The notes beneath the pieces were generated by a model, which worked only from the letters and a program-made list of their open reading frames with translations, searched no databases and was not told where the DNA came from. A stretch of 64,000 nucleotides of DNA from JAJCYL01 sp040222875 (GTDB lineage: Bacteria > Bacteroidota > Bacteroidia > Cytophagales > Cyclobacteriaceae). Positions 8,246 through 16,431 of the stretch are shown piece by piece. Within the stretch, counting starts at the first letter, position 1; the number at the start of each line of letters is the position of its first letter. Position numbers and translations under genes: made by a program. The DNA lies in the NCBI GenBank assembly GCA_040222875.1, contig JAVKCG010000008.1, positions 682,001 to 746,000 of the forward strand, written 5' to 3'.

Positions 8246-9192
8246 GATTGGTCTTTCACGAATTTTATATTCCTGGCCAACCCCTTGAATTTCGTTCTTT
8301 TTACCGCACTTTTCTTGAAAACTTTTTGAAAGACTTCTTCTGTCAGTTCTTGCCAATCTTTTTTTGTGAGACCAGCTAAGTCAGGGTGTGGTTCGAACGC
8401 TGGCTGATCATGTGGTTTTGAAAAGCGGTTCCAGGGGCACACATCCTGACAGATGTCACAGCCAAAAATCCAATCCTCAAATTTACCTTCGACTTCGGCT
8501 GGAATCTCCTCTTTTAATTCAATTGTGAAATAAGAGATGCATTTGCTCCCGTCAACTACATATGGTTTGGGGATAGCATCTGTGGGGCAGGCATCCATGC
8601 ATTTTGTGCAGGTGCCGCAATAGTCGCCCACAGGGTTATCATACTCCATTTCCAGGTCAATAATTAATTCTGCCAAGAAGAAAAATGAACCCTGTTGTTT
8701 ATTTAAGAGCAAACTGTTTTTACCAACCCAGCCAACTCCACTTTTTTGAGCCCACGCCCTCTCATGAACTGGTGCAGAATCCACAAATACCCTTCCATTG
8801 ATATCCCCAAGTTCATCTTTCAGTAGCTCTAAAAAATCCTTAAGTATTCTTTTTATTACAAAATGATAATCTTCACCATAAGCATATTTGGCAATTTTGT
8901 AAGACCTGTTCTCTGTAAGATCCTTTCTTGGATAATAGTTGTAAAGAAGAGACACGACTGACTTTGCACCCGCCACCAACTTTGTTGGATCAAGCCGTTT
9001 GTCGAAATGATTGGCCATGTAAGCCATTTCCCCATGCATACCCTGATTCAACCAGTTTTCTAATCTAGGTGCTTCTTCCTCTAAAAATTCAGCCTTCGAA
9101 ATTCCACAGAAATCAAAGCCAAGGTCTTTTGCAATTCTTTTAACAGCTTCAGAATTTGTTTTGAATGAAGAGGGTTTCATTCTACTACTCAA
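8242..9192 (-). CDS. queG: Epoxyqueuosine reductase QueG
   Basis: A 316-residue cobalamin-dependent iron-sulfur enzyme that reduces epoxyqueuosine to queuosine at the wobble position of GUN tRNAs. Ferredoxin-type cluster motifs are plain: CGTCTKCMDACPTDAI near residue 195 and CDICQDVCPWN near residue 245. The N-terminal half contains the B12-binding YHFVIKRIL and DSAPVHERAWA blocks. It overlaps the end of ruvB by 8 bases if the first ATG is used (MSSRMKPSS); the internal ATG giving MKPSSF would remove the overlap. Co-transcription with ruvB is very likely. Confidence 0.95.
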   Translation of the reverse strand: MSSRMKPSSFKTNSEAVKRIAKDLGFDFCGISKAEFLEEEAPRLENWLNQGMHGEMAYMANHFDKRLDPTKLVAGAKSVVSLLYNYYPRKDLTENRSYKIAKYAYGEDYHFVIKRILKDFLELLKDELGDINGRVFVDSAPVHERAWAQKSGVGWVGKNSLLLNKQQGSFFFLAELIIDLEMEYDNPVGDYCGTCTKCMDACPTDAIPKPYVVDGSKCISYFTIELKEEIPAEVEGKFEDWIFGCDICQDVCPWNRFSKPHDQPAFEPHPDLAGLTKKDWQELTEEVFQKVFKKSAVKRTKFKGLARNIKFVKDQS

Positions 9193-10213
9193 AAAGTGAA
9201 GGCGTCTTGCCTGGTGGAGGAACGTTTAGGTGTTTATATGCAAGCTCTGTTGCTTCCCGTCCTCTCGGGGTTCGCTTTAAATAGCCTTCTTGAATCAAAA
9301 AGGGCTCATAAACTTCTTCGATCGTTTCCGACTCCTCTCCACAAGCCGTGGCGATGGTCGTTAATCCCACCGGGCCACCTTTAAACTTTTGAATAATTAC
9401 GGAAAGTATGCGGTTATCCATTTCGTCTAATCCATTTTCATCTACGTCAAGGGCTTTTAATGCCATTTCAGCGATTGCCTGTGTGATTATCCCTTCACCT
9501 TTTATTTGTGCAAAATCCCGGGTGCGGCGCAGCAAATTGTTGGCAATCCTTGGGGTGCCACGGCTCCTCCTGGCAATTTCGTAAGAAGCCTCATCGTCAA
9601 CGGGTGTATTCAAAATGGATGCGGACCTCTTGATTATGGAGTCTAATATGTCGGCGTCATAATATTCCAACCTCGAATTGATCCCGAATCTGGCTCTTAG
9701 TGGGGCTGTCAATAATCCTGATCTTGTTGTAGCCCCAATTAGTGTGAAGGGGTTTAGACTAATTTGAACTGATCTGGCATTCGGTCCAGAATCAAGCATG
9801 ATATCGATCTTGAAATCTTCCATGGCAGAGTAGAGATACTCCTCCACAACCGGGTTTAACCGATGTATTTCATCAATAAAAAGCACATCATGAGATTCAA
9901 GATTTGTGAGCAAACCGGCCAATTCGCTTGGTTTATCCAATACAGGCCCTGATGTCACTTTAATGCCAGCTTGAAGTTCGTTAGCAATAATATGGGAAAG
10001 TGTAGTCTTGCCAAGACCTGGCGGGCCATGAAGCAAGACATGGTCTAAGGGTTCACTACGTTGCCTGGCTGCTTCAACAAAGATTTTAAGATTATCAACA
10101 ACTTTATCCTGACCAGCAAAATCACCAAACTGAAGTGGTCTAAGTGCCTTTTCAAACTCTAGCTCAGCTGATGACAAGTTTTCATTTTCCGCATCGAGAT
10201 AATCCTCTCTCAT
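9185..10213 (-). CDS. ruvB: Holliday junction branch migration helicase RuvB
   Basis: A 342-residue AAA+ motor that with RuvA drives branch migration of Holliday junctions. Walker A GPPGLGKTT, Walker B LFIDEIHRL, sensor 1 IGATTRSG with arginine-finger region LRARFG, and the C-terminal winged-helix (RTPRGREAT) are all present, and the length is standard. It is the first gene of a two-gene minus unit with queG. The 212 bases between this gene and the divergent M23 gene show no recognisable regulatory element. Confidence 0.98.
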   Translation of the reverse strand: MREDYLDAENENLSSAELEFEKALRPLQFGDFAGQDKVVDNLKIFVEAARQRSEPLDHVLLHGPPGLGKTTLSHIIANELQAGIKVTSGPVLDKPSELAGLLTNLESHDVLFIDEIHRLNPVVEEYLYSAMEDFKIDIMLDSGPNARSVQISLNPFTLIGATTRSGLLTAPLRARFGINSRLEYYDADILDSIIKRSASILNTPVDDEASYEIARRSRGTPRIANNLLRRTRDFAQIKGEGIITQAIAEMALKALDVDENGLDEMDNRILSVIIQKFKGGPVGLTTIATACGEESETIEEVYEPFLIQEGYLKRTPRGREATELAYKHLNVPPPGKTPSLFE

Positions 10214-10425
10214 GGCATAAAGATCATTGCAGAATACGCAAATAACAAACTGCGATCACAAATTTTGATGAGTTGGTTGAGTTAAAAATTAAGTATCCGA
10301 CAACTCCGCTGTCTTAACCTGGAAGCAGTGCTTTCCAATATCCTATTTCAACTTAAGTATTGCCGTCTGGCTTCATATTCTATGAAAATCGATCTAAATT
10401 GCGCCGGATTTAGTGAACATAGACA

Positions 10426-11706
10426 ATGAGGAGAACAGTTTTTATTTCTTTAGCGGCTATCATAGGTTCTTGTATTTACTTGTTTGGTATGATTGCCAAA
10501 GAGGAAAAAGCCTTGAAAGAGCAAATAATCGAGGTCGATACCTTGCAGATCGATGCCCCGGAACCCACCTTACTTTATGGCTTTGGTATTGATTCTTTTG
10601 ATGTTTATGCAGGCACTATTAAACGTCATCAAAATTTATCCGAGATCCTGCTGAACTACAATATTAGCATGGGTCAAATCGATCAGGTTGCCAGAAAATC
10701 AAAAGATGTTTTTGATGTTAGAAAGCTAAAGTCTAATAGGCCATACACCTTGATTTGTAATCGGGATTCAGCTAAAACAGCGAGGCAATTTATTTATGAG
10801 CCGAATGAGCTTGAATATGTGGTTTATAATCTGGTCGATTCCATTTACATAAGCGTGAATGAAAAAGAGATTAAGCTGAGGGAAAGGATAGTTAGCGGCG
10901 TAATAACCTCTTCACTTTATGAATCACTAGAAGGAACCGGTTTTGGGCCGATTATAACCAACTCGCTGGTAGATGTATTTGCATGGCAAGTTGATTTCTT
11001 TAGAATTACGAAGGGAGATAATTTCAAAGTAATTCTGGAAGAACAGGTAGTGGATGATGTTGTAGTTGGAATTGATGGCATTAAGGCAGCATATTTTGAA
11101 CATGATGAAACCCCCTATTACGCCATTCATTTTGATCAGGGTAGTGGCATAGATTATTTTGATGAACAAGGAAATAGCCTCAGGCGGGAGTTTTTGAAGG
11201 CACCTTTAAATTTTACAAGAATTAGCTCCAGATATAACCCACGTCGGTTTCATCCGGTGTTGAAAACATACCGGGCACATTTGGGAACTGATTATGCAGC
11301 CCCAACAGGAACACCAATCAGAACCGTTGGGGATGGGGTGGTTACTGAAGCCACCTACAAAAGAAACAATGGAAACTATGTGAAAATCAGGCATAACGGG
11401 AACTACTCAACCCAGTATCTTCATATGTCTAAAATTGCTTCAGGAATACGGCCGGGTGTTAAAGTAGAACAAGGGCAAACAATAGGTTTTGTGGGCAGCA
11501 CCGGCTTAGCTACTGGTGCACATTTATGTTTTAGGTTCTGGAAAAATGGTCGGCAGGTGGACGCTTTGAAGGTTGAATTACCACCATCGGAACCAATCAG
11601 GGATGAATTTGCTCCTGAATATTATAAACTGAGAGATGAAATGATTGCGAGGTTAGACCGCATTCAGATACAGCAAACCACGGCAAAGGAGATTACTACT
11701 GATTGA
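10426..11706 (+). CDS. M23 family peptidase with membrane anchor and altered HxH motif
   Basis: A 426-residue envelope protein: an N-terminal membrane or signal segment (about residues 4-24), a LysM-like/OapA-like middle part, and an M23 LytM-type domain at about residues 270-390. Within it, HLGTDYAAPTGTPI supplies the first His/Asp metal ligands and QYLHMSKI the next conserved block. The final motif, normally HLHF, reads HLCF, so the last zinc-ligand His is replaced by Cys. The rest of the domain is intact (GFVGSTGLATGAHLCF). It is probably a cell-wall endopeptidase or a regulatory homologue. It converges on the universal stress gene, the two stops lying within a short inverted repeat. Confidence 0.88.
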   Translation: MRRTVFISLAAIIGSCIYLFGMIAKEEKALKEQIIEVDTLQIDAPEPTLLYGFGIDSFDVYAGTIKRHQNLSEILLNYNISMGQIDQVARKSKDVFDVRKLKSNRPYTLICNRDSAKTARQFIYEPNELEYVVYNLVDSIYISVNEKEIKLRERIVSGVITSSLYESLEGTGFGPIITNSLVDVFAWQVDFFRITKGDNFKVILEEQVVDDVVVGIDGIKAAYFEHDETPYYAIHFDQGSGIDYFDEQGNSLRREFLKAPLNFTRISSRYNPRRFHPVLKTYRAHLGTDYAAPTGTPIRTVGDGVVTEATYKRNNGNYVKIRHNGNYSTQYLHMSKIASGIRPGVKVEQGQTIGFVGSTGLATGAHLCFRFWKNGRQVDALKVELPPSEPIRDEFAPEYYKLRDEMIARLDRIQIQQTTAKEITTD

Positions 11707-11720
11707 GGTTGAAAGTTCAA

Positions 11721-12179
11721 TCAGGCAGTTAATTCCATTTGGAAATTAGGGTCGTAATCGTCGACTGTAATGTTTGATGCACCGGGGAGATAATTTTTTC
11801 TGAACTCCTCCTGAAAATCAGATCCGGTGATAATCAATTGAGCATCGAGACCGTCCATGTATGAATGTATGTCGTTCTTCTGGTCGGGTGTCAAAACATG
11901 GCTCTCCCATTCAATTTCTTCATGAATATATGCAGAAGCCATTGCTTCGAGTTTGTCTGAATTTACTTTTTTGATGGTTCTGTAAACCTGTTGGGTAGTG
12001 ACAAAATCAGCATCTAATTGTCGCTGTATTTCATGGTGATAATTTAATATTTCGGTTGTTTCACAAACTTTTATCAAATGAATTTTAGCATTCCAAATTC
12101 TTGCGATGTCAGTTGCTGTTTTGAGAGCTGACCTTGATTCGAATGAAAAATCTATGGGTACTACTATATTGCTAATCAT
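11721..12179 (-). CDS. Universal stress protein UspA family, single domain
   Basis: A 152-residue protein starting ISNIVVPIDFSFESRSALKTA, the classic UspA N-terminal strand and helix. The C-terminal nucleotide-binding signature is only partly kept (LIITGSDFQEEFRKNYLPGASN), so ATP binding is uncertain. It probably acts in the cytosol in stress or energy-limitation responses. It lies downstream of a clear terminator (12201-12228), so it needs its own promoter; none matching the consensus well was found in the short gap. It is part of a minus-strand stress cluster with ytxH-like, hsp20 and a tandem Usp gene. Confidence 0.88.
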   Translation of the reverse strand: MISNIVVPIDFSFESRSALKTATDIARIWNAKIHLIKVCETTEILNYHHEIQRQLDADFVTTQQVYRTIKKVNSDKLEAMASAYIHEEIEWESHVLTPDQKNDIHSYMDGLDAQLIITGSDFQEEFRKNYLPGASNITVDDYDPNFQMELTA

Positions 12180-12200
12180 TTTGTAAAAGTTTAGAGTGAA

Positions 12201-12228
12201 AAGAAAAAGGGCCGTGATAATGCGGCCC
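12201..12228 (-). terminator. Rho-independent terminator after the YtxH-like gene
   Basis: On the minus strand a GGGCCG/CGGCCC stem (12228-12223 with 12214-12209) with an 8-base loop is followed directly by TTTTTCTTTT. It lies 20 bases downstream of the YtxH-like stop and separates that gene from the following usp gene. Confidence 0.85.
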
Positions 12229-12247
12229 CAGCCCAGGCGGGTTTTTC

Positions 12248-12511
12248 TTAGTTCATTGATACAGCATCTTTGGCTGTCTCTAATTTCTCTTTTCCAGTCT
12301 TGATAAGACCATCTACCGTTTTGTTGTAGGTTGATTTTAAATCGTCAATCCTCTTGTCAACATTTTTTTCAAGAGATTTTTTCATCTTGTTAGTTTCTTT
12401 TGTCAGCTGCTTGCGGGTTTTTTCTCCGCTTTGAGGAGCAGTTAAATATGCTGCCATTGCACCTGCTGTTGCACCCAATAAAAAGGTTCCTAAGAGTTTA
12501 ATATTATCCAT
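12248..12511 (-). CDS. YtxH domain-containing small membrane protein
   Basis: An 87-residue protein with one N-terminal membrane helix (LLGTFLLGATAGAMAAYL) followed by the YtxH signature TAPQSGEKTRKQL and a Lys/Glu-rich, coiled-coil-like helix. YtxH-family proteins are general-stress-associated membrane proteins of unknown mechanism. The gene has its own downstream terminator. The A-rich stretch before its ATG (aaatcaaa) is the same as that before the tandem Usp gene, suggesting similar translation initiation. The upstream 250-base gap contains the hsp20 terminator and no convincing gene. Confidence 0.88.
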   Translation of the reverse strand: MDNIKLLGTFLLGATAGAMAAYLTAPQSGEKTRKQLTKETNKMKKSLEKNVDKRIDDLKSTYNKTVDGLIKTGKEKLETAKDAVSMN

Positions 12512-12706
12512 TTTGATTTCTGTTTTGTTTTAAAATCTTGAACTATTCAAGACATTCTGCCAACAGTAGTGGAAAATATCATGCCTCAAATAATTTATGC
12601 GAAAAGGAGGGTTAAATGCACTTTTAGGTTTGAAATCCGGGTGTGGCTTGTAGATAATTGCCATATGTTGTGGAGAATCTACACACGGATCACAATCTGC
12701 TGATAC

Positions 12707-12742
12707 TAAAAAAAGGTCAGCCACTTAAAGTGACTGACCTTG
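12707..12742 (-). terminator. Rho-independent terminator after hsp20
   Basis: On the minus strand an 11-bp stem built from AAGGTCAG-CACT and AGTG-CTGACCTT arms (one mismatched pair) ends in a run of seven T. It lies 20 bases beyond the hsp20 stop. Confidence 0.85.
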
Positions 12743-12761
12743 AGTTGATCATCATTCAAAA

Positions 12762-13139
12762 TCAGACAATGTCAATTCTTCTAAATTGTTTTAGCGTATC
12801 TGCATCTTTCGGCAAAACGATGGTGAGCATACCATTTTCTGTTTTTGCAACGATTTCATCATTGTTTACCCACTCAGGTATTGTGAAAGTCCTGGCGAAG
12901 AAATCTTCACCTTTCTTGGCTTCTACCAACAGAGAATTGTTAAGAATTTGAATGCTGTAATTCTCTTTGGTCATCCCAAAGACCCCAATATCAATAGTGA
13001 ACTGGCTGTCATTTTCCGCCACATTAATGGTGGGTGTCATATTTGAGTCTGAACTTGTCAGAACGTCTTCCATTAAATCTACATTTTGAAAACCGTCTTG
13101 AACTTTATTTAAGCTATTTCTTCTTTTTATTGTCTGCAT
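12762..13139 (-). CDS. Hsp20/alpha-crystallin family small heat-shock protein
   Basis: A 125-residue protein whose centre and C-terminal half form an alpha-crystallin domain: FTIDIGVFGMTKENYSIQILNNSLLVEAKK and the conserved NGMLTIVLPKDAD. It would act as an ATP-independent holdase for unfolding proteins. The N-terminal arm is short, and the C-terminal I-x-I motif is replaced by a weak RRIDIV, so oligomer architecture may differ. It follows the tandem Usp gene by 55 bases on the same strand, so the two probably form one transcript ending at the 12.7-kb terminator. Confidence 0.9.
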   Translation of the reverse strand: MQTIKRRNSLNKVQDGFQNVDLMEDVLTSSDSNMTPTINVAENDSQFTIDIGVFGMTKENYSIQILNNSLLVEAKKGEDFFARTFTIPEWVNNDEIVAKTENGMLTIVLPKDADTLKQFRRIDIV

Positions 13140-13194
13140 ATTGTTTTGTTTGTGTTTAAGATTTAAAAAATTTGCCCTGGAATTATGTGATGGT

Positions 13195-14058
13195 TCAGGC
13201 GTTTTCTTCGTTGATCGACATTACAGGAATTTCTGCGTCTTTAGAGAGGTTAGCGGCAGTGCTATCTTCAAACCAACGGAAAAAGCCACCTGAAGAATTT
13301 GTTAAGATCGCAACCAGTCCGGCCTTCATTTGAGAACAGAAATCTTTAATTCCATCTTCAGTTGAAATGCCTCTAATCGCACTGATTGAGTGATAGTTGA
13401 TCTTATTGCGGTTAGCAAAATCCTTCAATCTTTCTGTTAATTCTTCAAGGTCTCTGTTGCCAATATCTACATAAACCAATCTTAACTTGGCCTGGAACAA
13501 ATCGACCATTTTCATCATTTTAGAAATGACTTTGCCCTCATAAGCGTCACTATCCAAATCTACTGCTAAGGCAATATTTTGAAGTTGCTCCAGCGTCGTA
13601 TCAGATTTTAGGGTGATCACCGGACAACCCACCATTGAAATGGCTTGTTCTGCATGATTGCCTCTAAAAATGTCCATCCAGTCCGTTTCACCAGTAGTGC
13701 CCATTAATATGAGATCGATGTCATTCTTGTCAACAAAGGACTTTATGCCTGAGTCGAAAAAATCATCTTCTACTGTTTTTTTAATTTCTAATGAGGGGGC
13801 TTCGTTGGCCCATGAGCTTAACTTTTTATCTGTCTCCTGAACTGCTCCTATTACTGCGGGGGTGGCTGAAGTGTCTCTTGTAAGGCCAACTTCTCCAGTT
13901 ACGTTAAACGAAGCAGGCATAGGTGACTTTAAGAAGTGAACCAGATTAATGGTGACATCTCTATCGTGACCCAATTGTTTGGCCAATTCAAAGGCATGTT
14001 TTGATTCACTCGAAAAGTCTGTCGGTACTAATATGTTATATCTTTTCATCTTGTCCAT
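13195..14058 (-). CDS. Tandem-domain universal stress protein
   Basis: A 287-residue protein with two UspA domains. The first (MKRYNILVPTDFSSESKHAFELA) has a full ATP-binding signature, LILMGTTGETDWMDIFRGNHAEQ followed by CPVITLK. The second (about residues 150-287) begins NIALAVDLDSDAYEGK and has lost the glycine-rich loop (LVAILTNSSGGFFRWFEDSTA). Such tandem proteins usually have one nucleotide-binding and one degenerate half. The start may be either of two close ATGs (MDKMKRYN). A small inverted repeat, GCCTGA/TCAGGC (14078-14094), sits in the leader. First gene of the probable usp-hsp20 unit. Confidence 0.9.
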   Translation of the reverse strand: MDKMKRYNILVPTDFSSESKHAFELAKQLGHDRDVTINLVHFLKSPMPASFNVTGEVGLTRDTSATPAVIGAVQETDKKLSSWANEAPSLEIKKTVEDDFFDSGIKSFVDKNDIDLILMGTTGETDWMDIFRGNHAEQAISMVGCPVITLKSDTTLEQLQNIALAVDLDSDAYEGKVISKMMKMVDLFQAKLRLVYVDIGNRDLEELTERLKDFANRNKINYHSISAIRGISTEDGIKDFCSQMKAGLVAILTNSSGGFFRWFEDSTAANLSKDAEIPVMSINEENA

Positions 14059-14232
14059 TTTGATTTGAATTTCAAAGGCCTGATGTTTTCAGGCACCCAT
14101 AGTGGTGAAAGAACCATACCAGAGGGCCGAATTTTGGGCTAATCCAGCTTATTTGAGTGATGGGCTCCTTCTGTATCTAATTAAGAATGGTGAGTGTGCA
14201 AGATGCTCTACAGGTGAGTGGAGAATTTTTCA

Positions 14233-15420
14233 TTAAAAATTGGTGTAAATGAAAATACCTGTAAATGAAATGAAGGATAATATCAGGCCAATCATGAAAA
14301 GATTATACGAAATGATCAGCAATTTGTACTTCTTCTTTAGTACCAACCCGAGGTGATAAGTATCGATGGACATGCTGTCGTAAAGTCTGGTTTCATCAGT
14401 TTTGAGCCAACGCAAATGCTCTAAAAACTCATCCATTGAGATATCCAGGAAATTGCCGAAATACAAAAGACTAATCTTATTGTTACAGATTTTTTCATCC
14501 TGAATCTCTTTTTCGGTGACCTTTGGCCTCGCTGAAAGAATAGCAAAGATCACTGAAGTCATGGCCCCAAGGAGTAATAAAAAGATAGGAACAGTGTAGC
14601 GGTAGTGATCTACTATGAAATCACCGGAAAAAGTAAAACTGGCACCAGAAAGGGTAATAATCACCGACAGAATAATTGTGTTGATACTGATCATCATATT
14701 GGCCTTACCATCAGCGATCGCACTCAGATTAATGTGGGTCCGGTAATTATTGCGGTATAGGGTGTCGATGCCCCTACCAAGATCTTTACCGGTGTTTTCA
14801 CGGGTAAAGACTTTTCGGGCTTTTTCAATTGCTTTGCGTTGATCGGCTATATTTTTTCCACGGCGAGAGCTGTATTCCTTTCTGGCAATCGATGTTTGAA
14901 AATGATTGGTGGTCAGGTATTGATACATCAACTCTTCCCACTCAACCGGATCGTAATCCTGTTTGTTAAGTGCACTTCTTTCAGTTTGAAGTAGTTCTTT
15001 TAGCCTAAAAAACCGTTTTCTCCCAAGGAATGAAATCCTGGCGTCATGTAATATTTGGGCAGCCTCATTTTCGAACTTCCTATCATTTGTATCCCTGAGT
15101 ATCTGACTGATTTTTTCAAACCTGGATTGATCAAGTTTTTCTGTCTTAAAAAAATGATGCATTCGCTTCATCGAAGCCGATACATCAAAACTCGGTTGGT
15201 CTAAATAGGATGCATCAAAAAACCATCCGGCTATTTCAATATCTTCAGTTTCCTCATCTGAAAAGTTGGCCTTTTGAGAGAGCGTCCGGGCCACTTCAAC
15301 TACTTCTTCTGTAAAGTTTAGGTTATGAAAAATACATTGTGAAGGGAGATGTTTTGAAAACAACTCTACAACATGGGCCCTTGCAATATCCCTTAATTCC
15401 TTTTTTTCTGATGATGCCAT
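14233..15420 (-). CDS. Orphan Pycsar-effector-like protein: degenerate HD domain plus PycTM membrane module
   Basis: A 395-residue protein. Residues about 15-200 resemble an HD phosphohydrolase (FHNLNFTEEVVEVA with His32; AGWFFDASYL around 65-73; ILHDARISFLG around 123-132). Residues about 225-395 are the PycTM module: IADGKANMMISINTIILSV entering the first helix, a second helix near 275-297, and a last helix at the C-terminus. PycTM proteins are effectors of cyclic-pyrimidine (Pycsar) phage defence. Here the canonical HD pair reads FD, so the hydrolase is probably inactive, and no uridylate/cytidylate cyclase gene is adjacent. It may therefore be a chromosomal relative with another role. The 174-base gap behind it (14059-14232) holds nothing recognised. 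Confidence 0.82.
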   Translation of the reverse strand: MASSEKKELRDIARAHVVELFSKHLPSQCIFHNLNFTEEVVEVARTLSQKANFSDEETEDIEIAGWFFDASYLDQPSFDVSASMKRMHHFFKTEKLDQSRFEKISQILRDTNDRKFENEAAQILHDARISFLGRKRFFRLKELLQTERSALNKQDYDPVEWEELMYQYLTTNHFQTSIARKEYSSRRGKNIADQRKAIEKARKVFTRENTGKDLGRGIDTLYRNNYRTHINLSAIADGKANMMISINTIILSVIITLSGASFTFSGDFIVDHYRYTVPIFLLLLGAMTSVIFAILSARPKVTEKEIQDEKICNNKISLLYFGNFLDISMDEFLEHLRWLKTDETRLYDSMSIDTYHLGLVLKKKYKLLIISYNLFMIGLILSFISFTGIFIYTNF

Positions 15421-15450
15421 TTGCGGTTAGTATGCAAAAAGGTAACCAAT

Positions 15451-16386
15451 TTACCTTACCCGCACCACTATACCAGTTGCCACGGTTTGGCCTTTAGTGT
15501 TGTAAGATGAGAGGTTTGAGGGGTCTTTCTCATTCACCATAAATTGGATGTAATAAAGTCCACTTTTTGAAAAGCTGATAGGAATTTGATAAAGCCCCGA
15601 CTCGTTTCTGTATTCGGCCAGGTCCCAGGGCGCAAACTGAATGGCGGTATCGTTCGAGTAATCACTATAACTACCCTGACGGATCACTTCTTTGGCCGTC
15701 ATGGGGTCTAAATCCTTTTCAAAATATGCCACACCATAATACAGAAAGAGGTTATTTAACGGCTTTATGGTAATCGTAATTTCCTGATTGCGTTTCACTG
15801 ATGCAGGGACGTCGCTCACTTCAACATATCGGTCTATAAATTCTTCATAGTACCTAAAATCAGTATTTGTCATGTGACAGCCAATTCCCACGAAGTTGTG
15901 GTCTTTCTGAATCACGGTTTGTTTGTGTCCATCATTTGGAGTCCTTTCAGCCATAAACTGACCATGCAAATCTTCCATCAATTTTGCATGGGTTTCTAGC
16001 TTTCCATCAAAGGTGTTCCCTTCAATCCAGGTGGCGGCAGCGTTTTCTGAAACATGGTCTGTCCCTCCAGCGAAGGCATATCTGTGGTAAGGCTTTTCTC
16101 CACGCAAATTCCAATGACCCCTAAAACCTCCTTCGGCAGCTTCTTTACTTTGTTTATTAGCCACCCGGCTGGCATGGATGTCGAGTGCCACTGGGTTGGC
16201 CTTGTATTTTCTTCTACTTTCATTGATTATCTCAAGTTGGGCCACTTTCAACCGAAGCATCTCATCGCTGTCCTTAAATTCCACCAATCGGGTTTCTGCA
16301 TCATTTAGTTTTTTATAATCAGCAAACGATTGGGCAAATATTAAATATGGGAATGTGAAAGCCAGGATTAAGATGGTGTGTCGCAT
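15451..16386 (-). CDS. Secreted CAP (SCP/PR-1-like) domain protein
   Basis: About 311 residues when begun at the ATG at 16386, which opens directly into a signal peptide (MRHTILILAFTFPYLIFAQS). The upstream ATG at 16428 adds 14 polar residues ahead of the signal and is unlikely. The CAP fold is seen at about residues 45-190: INESRRKYKANPVALD, ASRVANKQSKEAA and the conserved SENAAATW. The C-terminal 120 residues form a separate beta-rich extension. CAP proteins are extracellular or periplasmic with varied, mostly unknown activities in bacteria. It sits between the HD-PycTM protein and the ATP-grasp gene, all on one strand. Confidence 0.85.
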   Translation of the reverse strand: MRHTILILAFTFPYLIFAQSFADYKKLNDAETRLVEFKDSDEMLRLKVAQLEIINESRRKYKANPVALDIHASRVANKQSKEAAEGGFRGHWNLRGEKPYHRYAFAGGTDHVSENAAATWIEGNTFDGKLETHAKLMEDLHGQFMAERTPNDGHKQTVIQKDHNFVGIGCHMTNTDFRYYEEFIDRYVEVSDVPASVKRNQEITITIKPLNNLFLYYGVAYFEKDLDPMTAKEVIRQGSYSDYSNDTAIQFAPWDLAEYRNESGLYQIPISFSKSGLYYIQFMVNEKDPSNLSSYNTKGQTVATGIVVRVR

Positions 16387-16431
16387 GCTAGTATTATTTT
16401 TTACCCTCGAACGACAAAATACAGTCAAGGA

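Noticed and set aside
10214..10425. Search for a small RNA or riboswitch in the ruvB-M23 gap
   Set aside because: No stable hairpin, conserved motif or terminator was found in this 212-base gap.
11699..11724. CTGATTGA/TCAATCAG hairpin spanning the convergent M23 and usp stops
   Set aside because: The stem is only 8 bp with a 10-base loop and no T tract, too weak to call a terminator.
12530..12724. 64-residue minus-strand frame between ytxH-like and hsp20
   Set aside because: It starts inside the hsp20 terminator hairpin and has no recognisable protein pattern.
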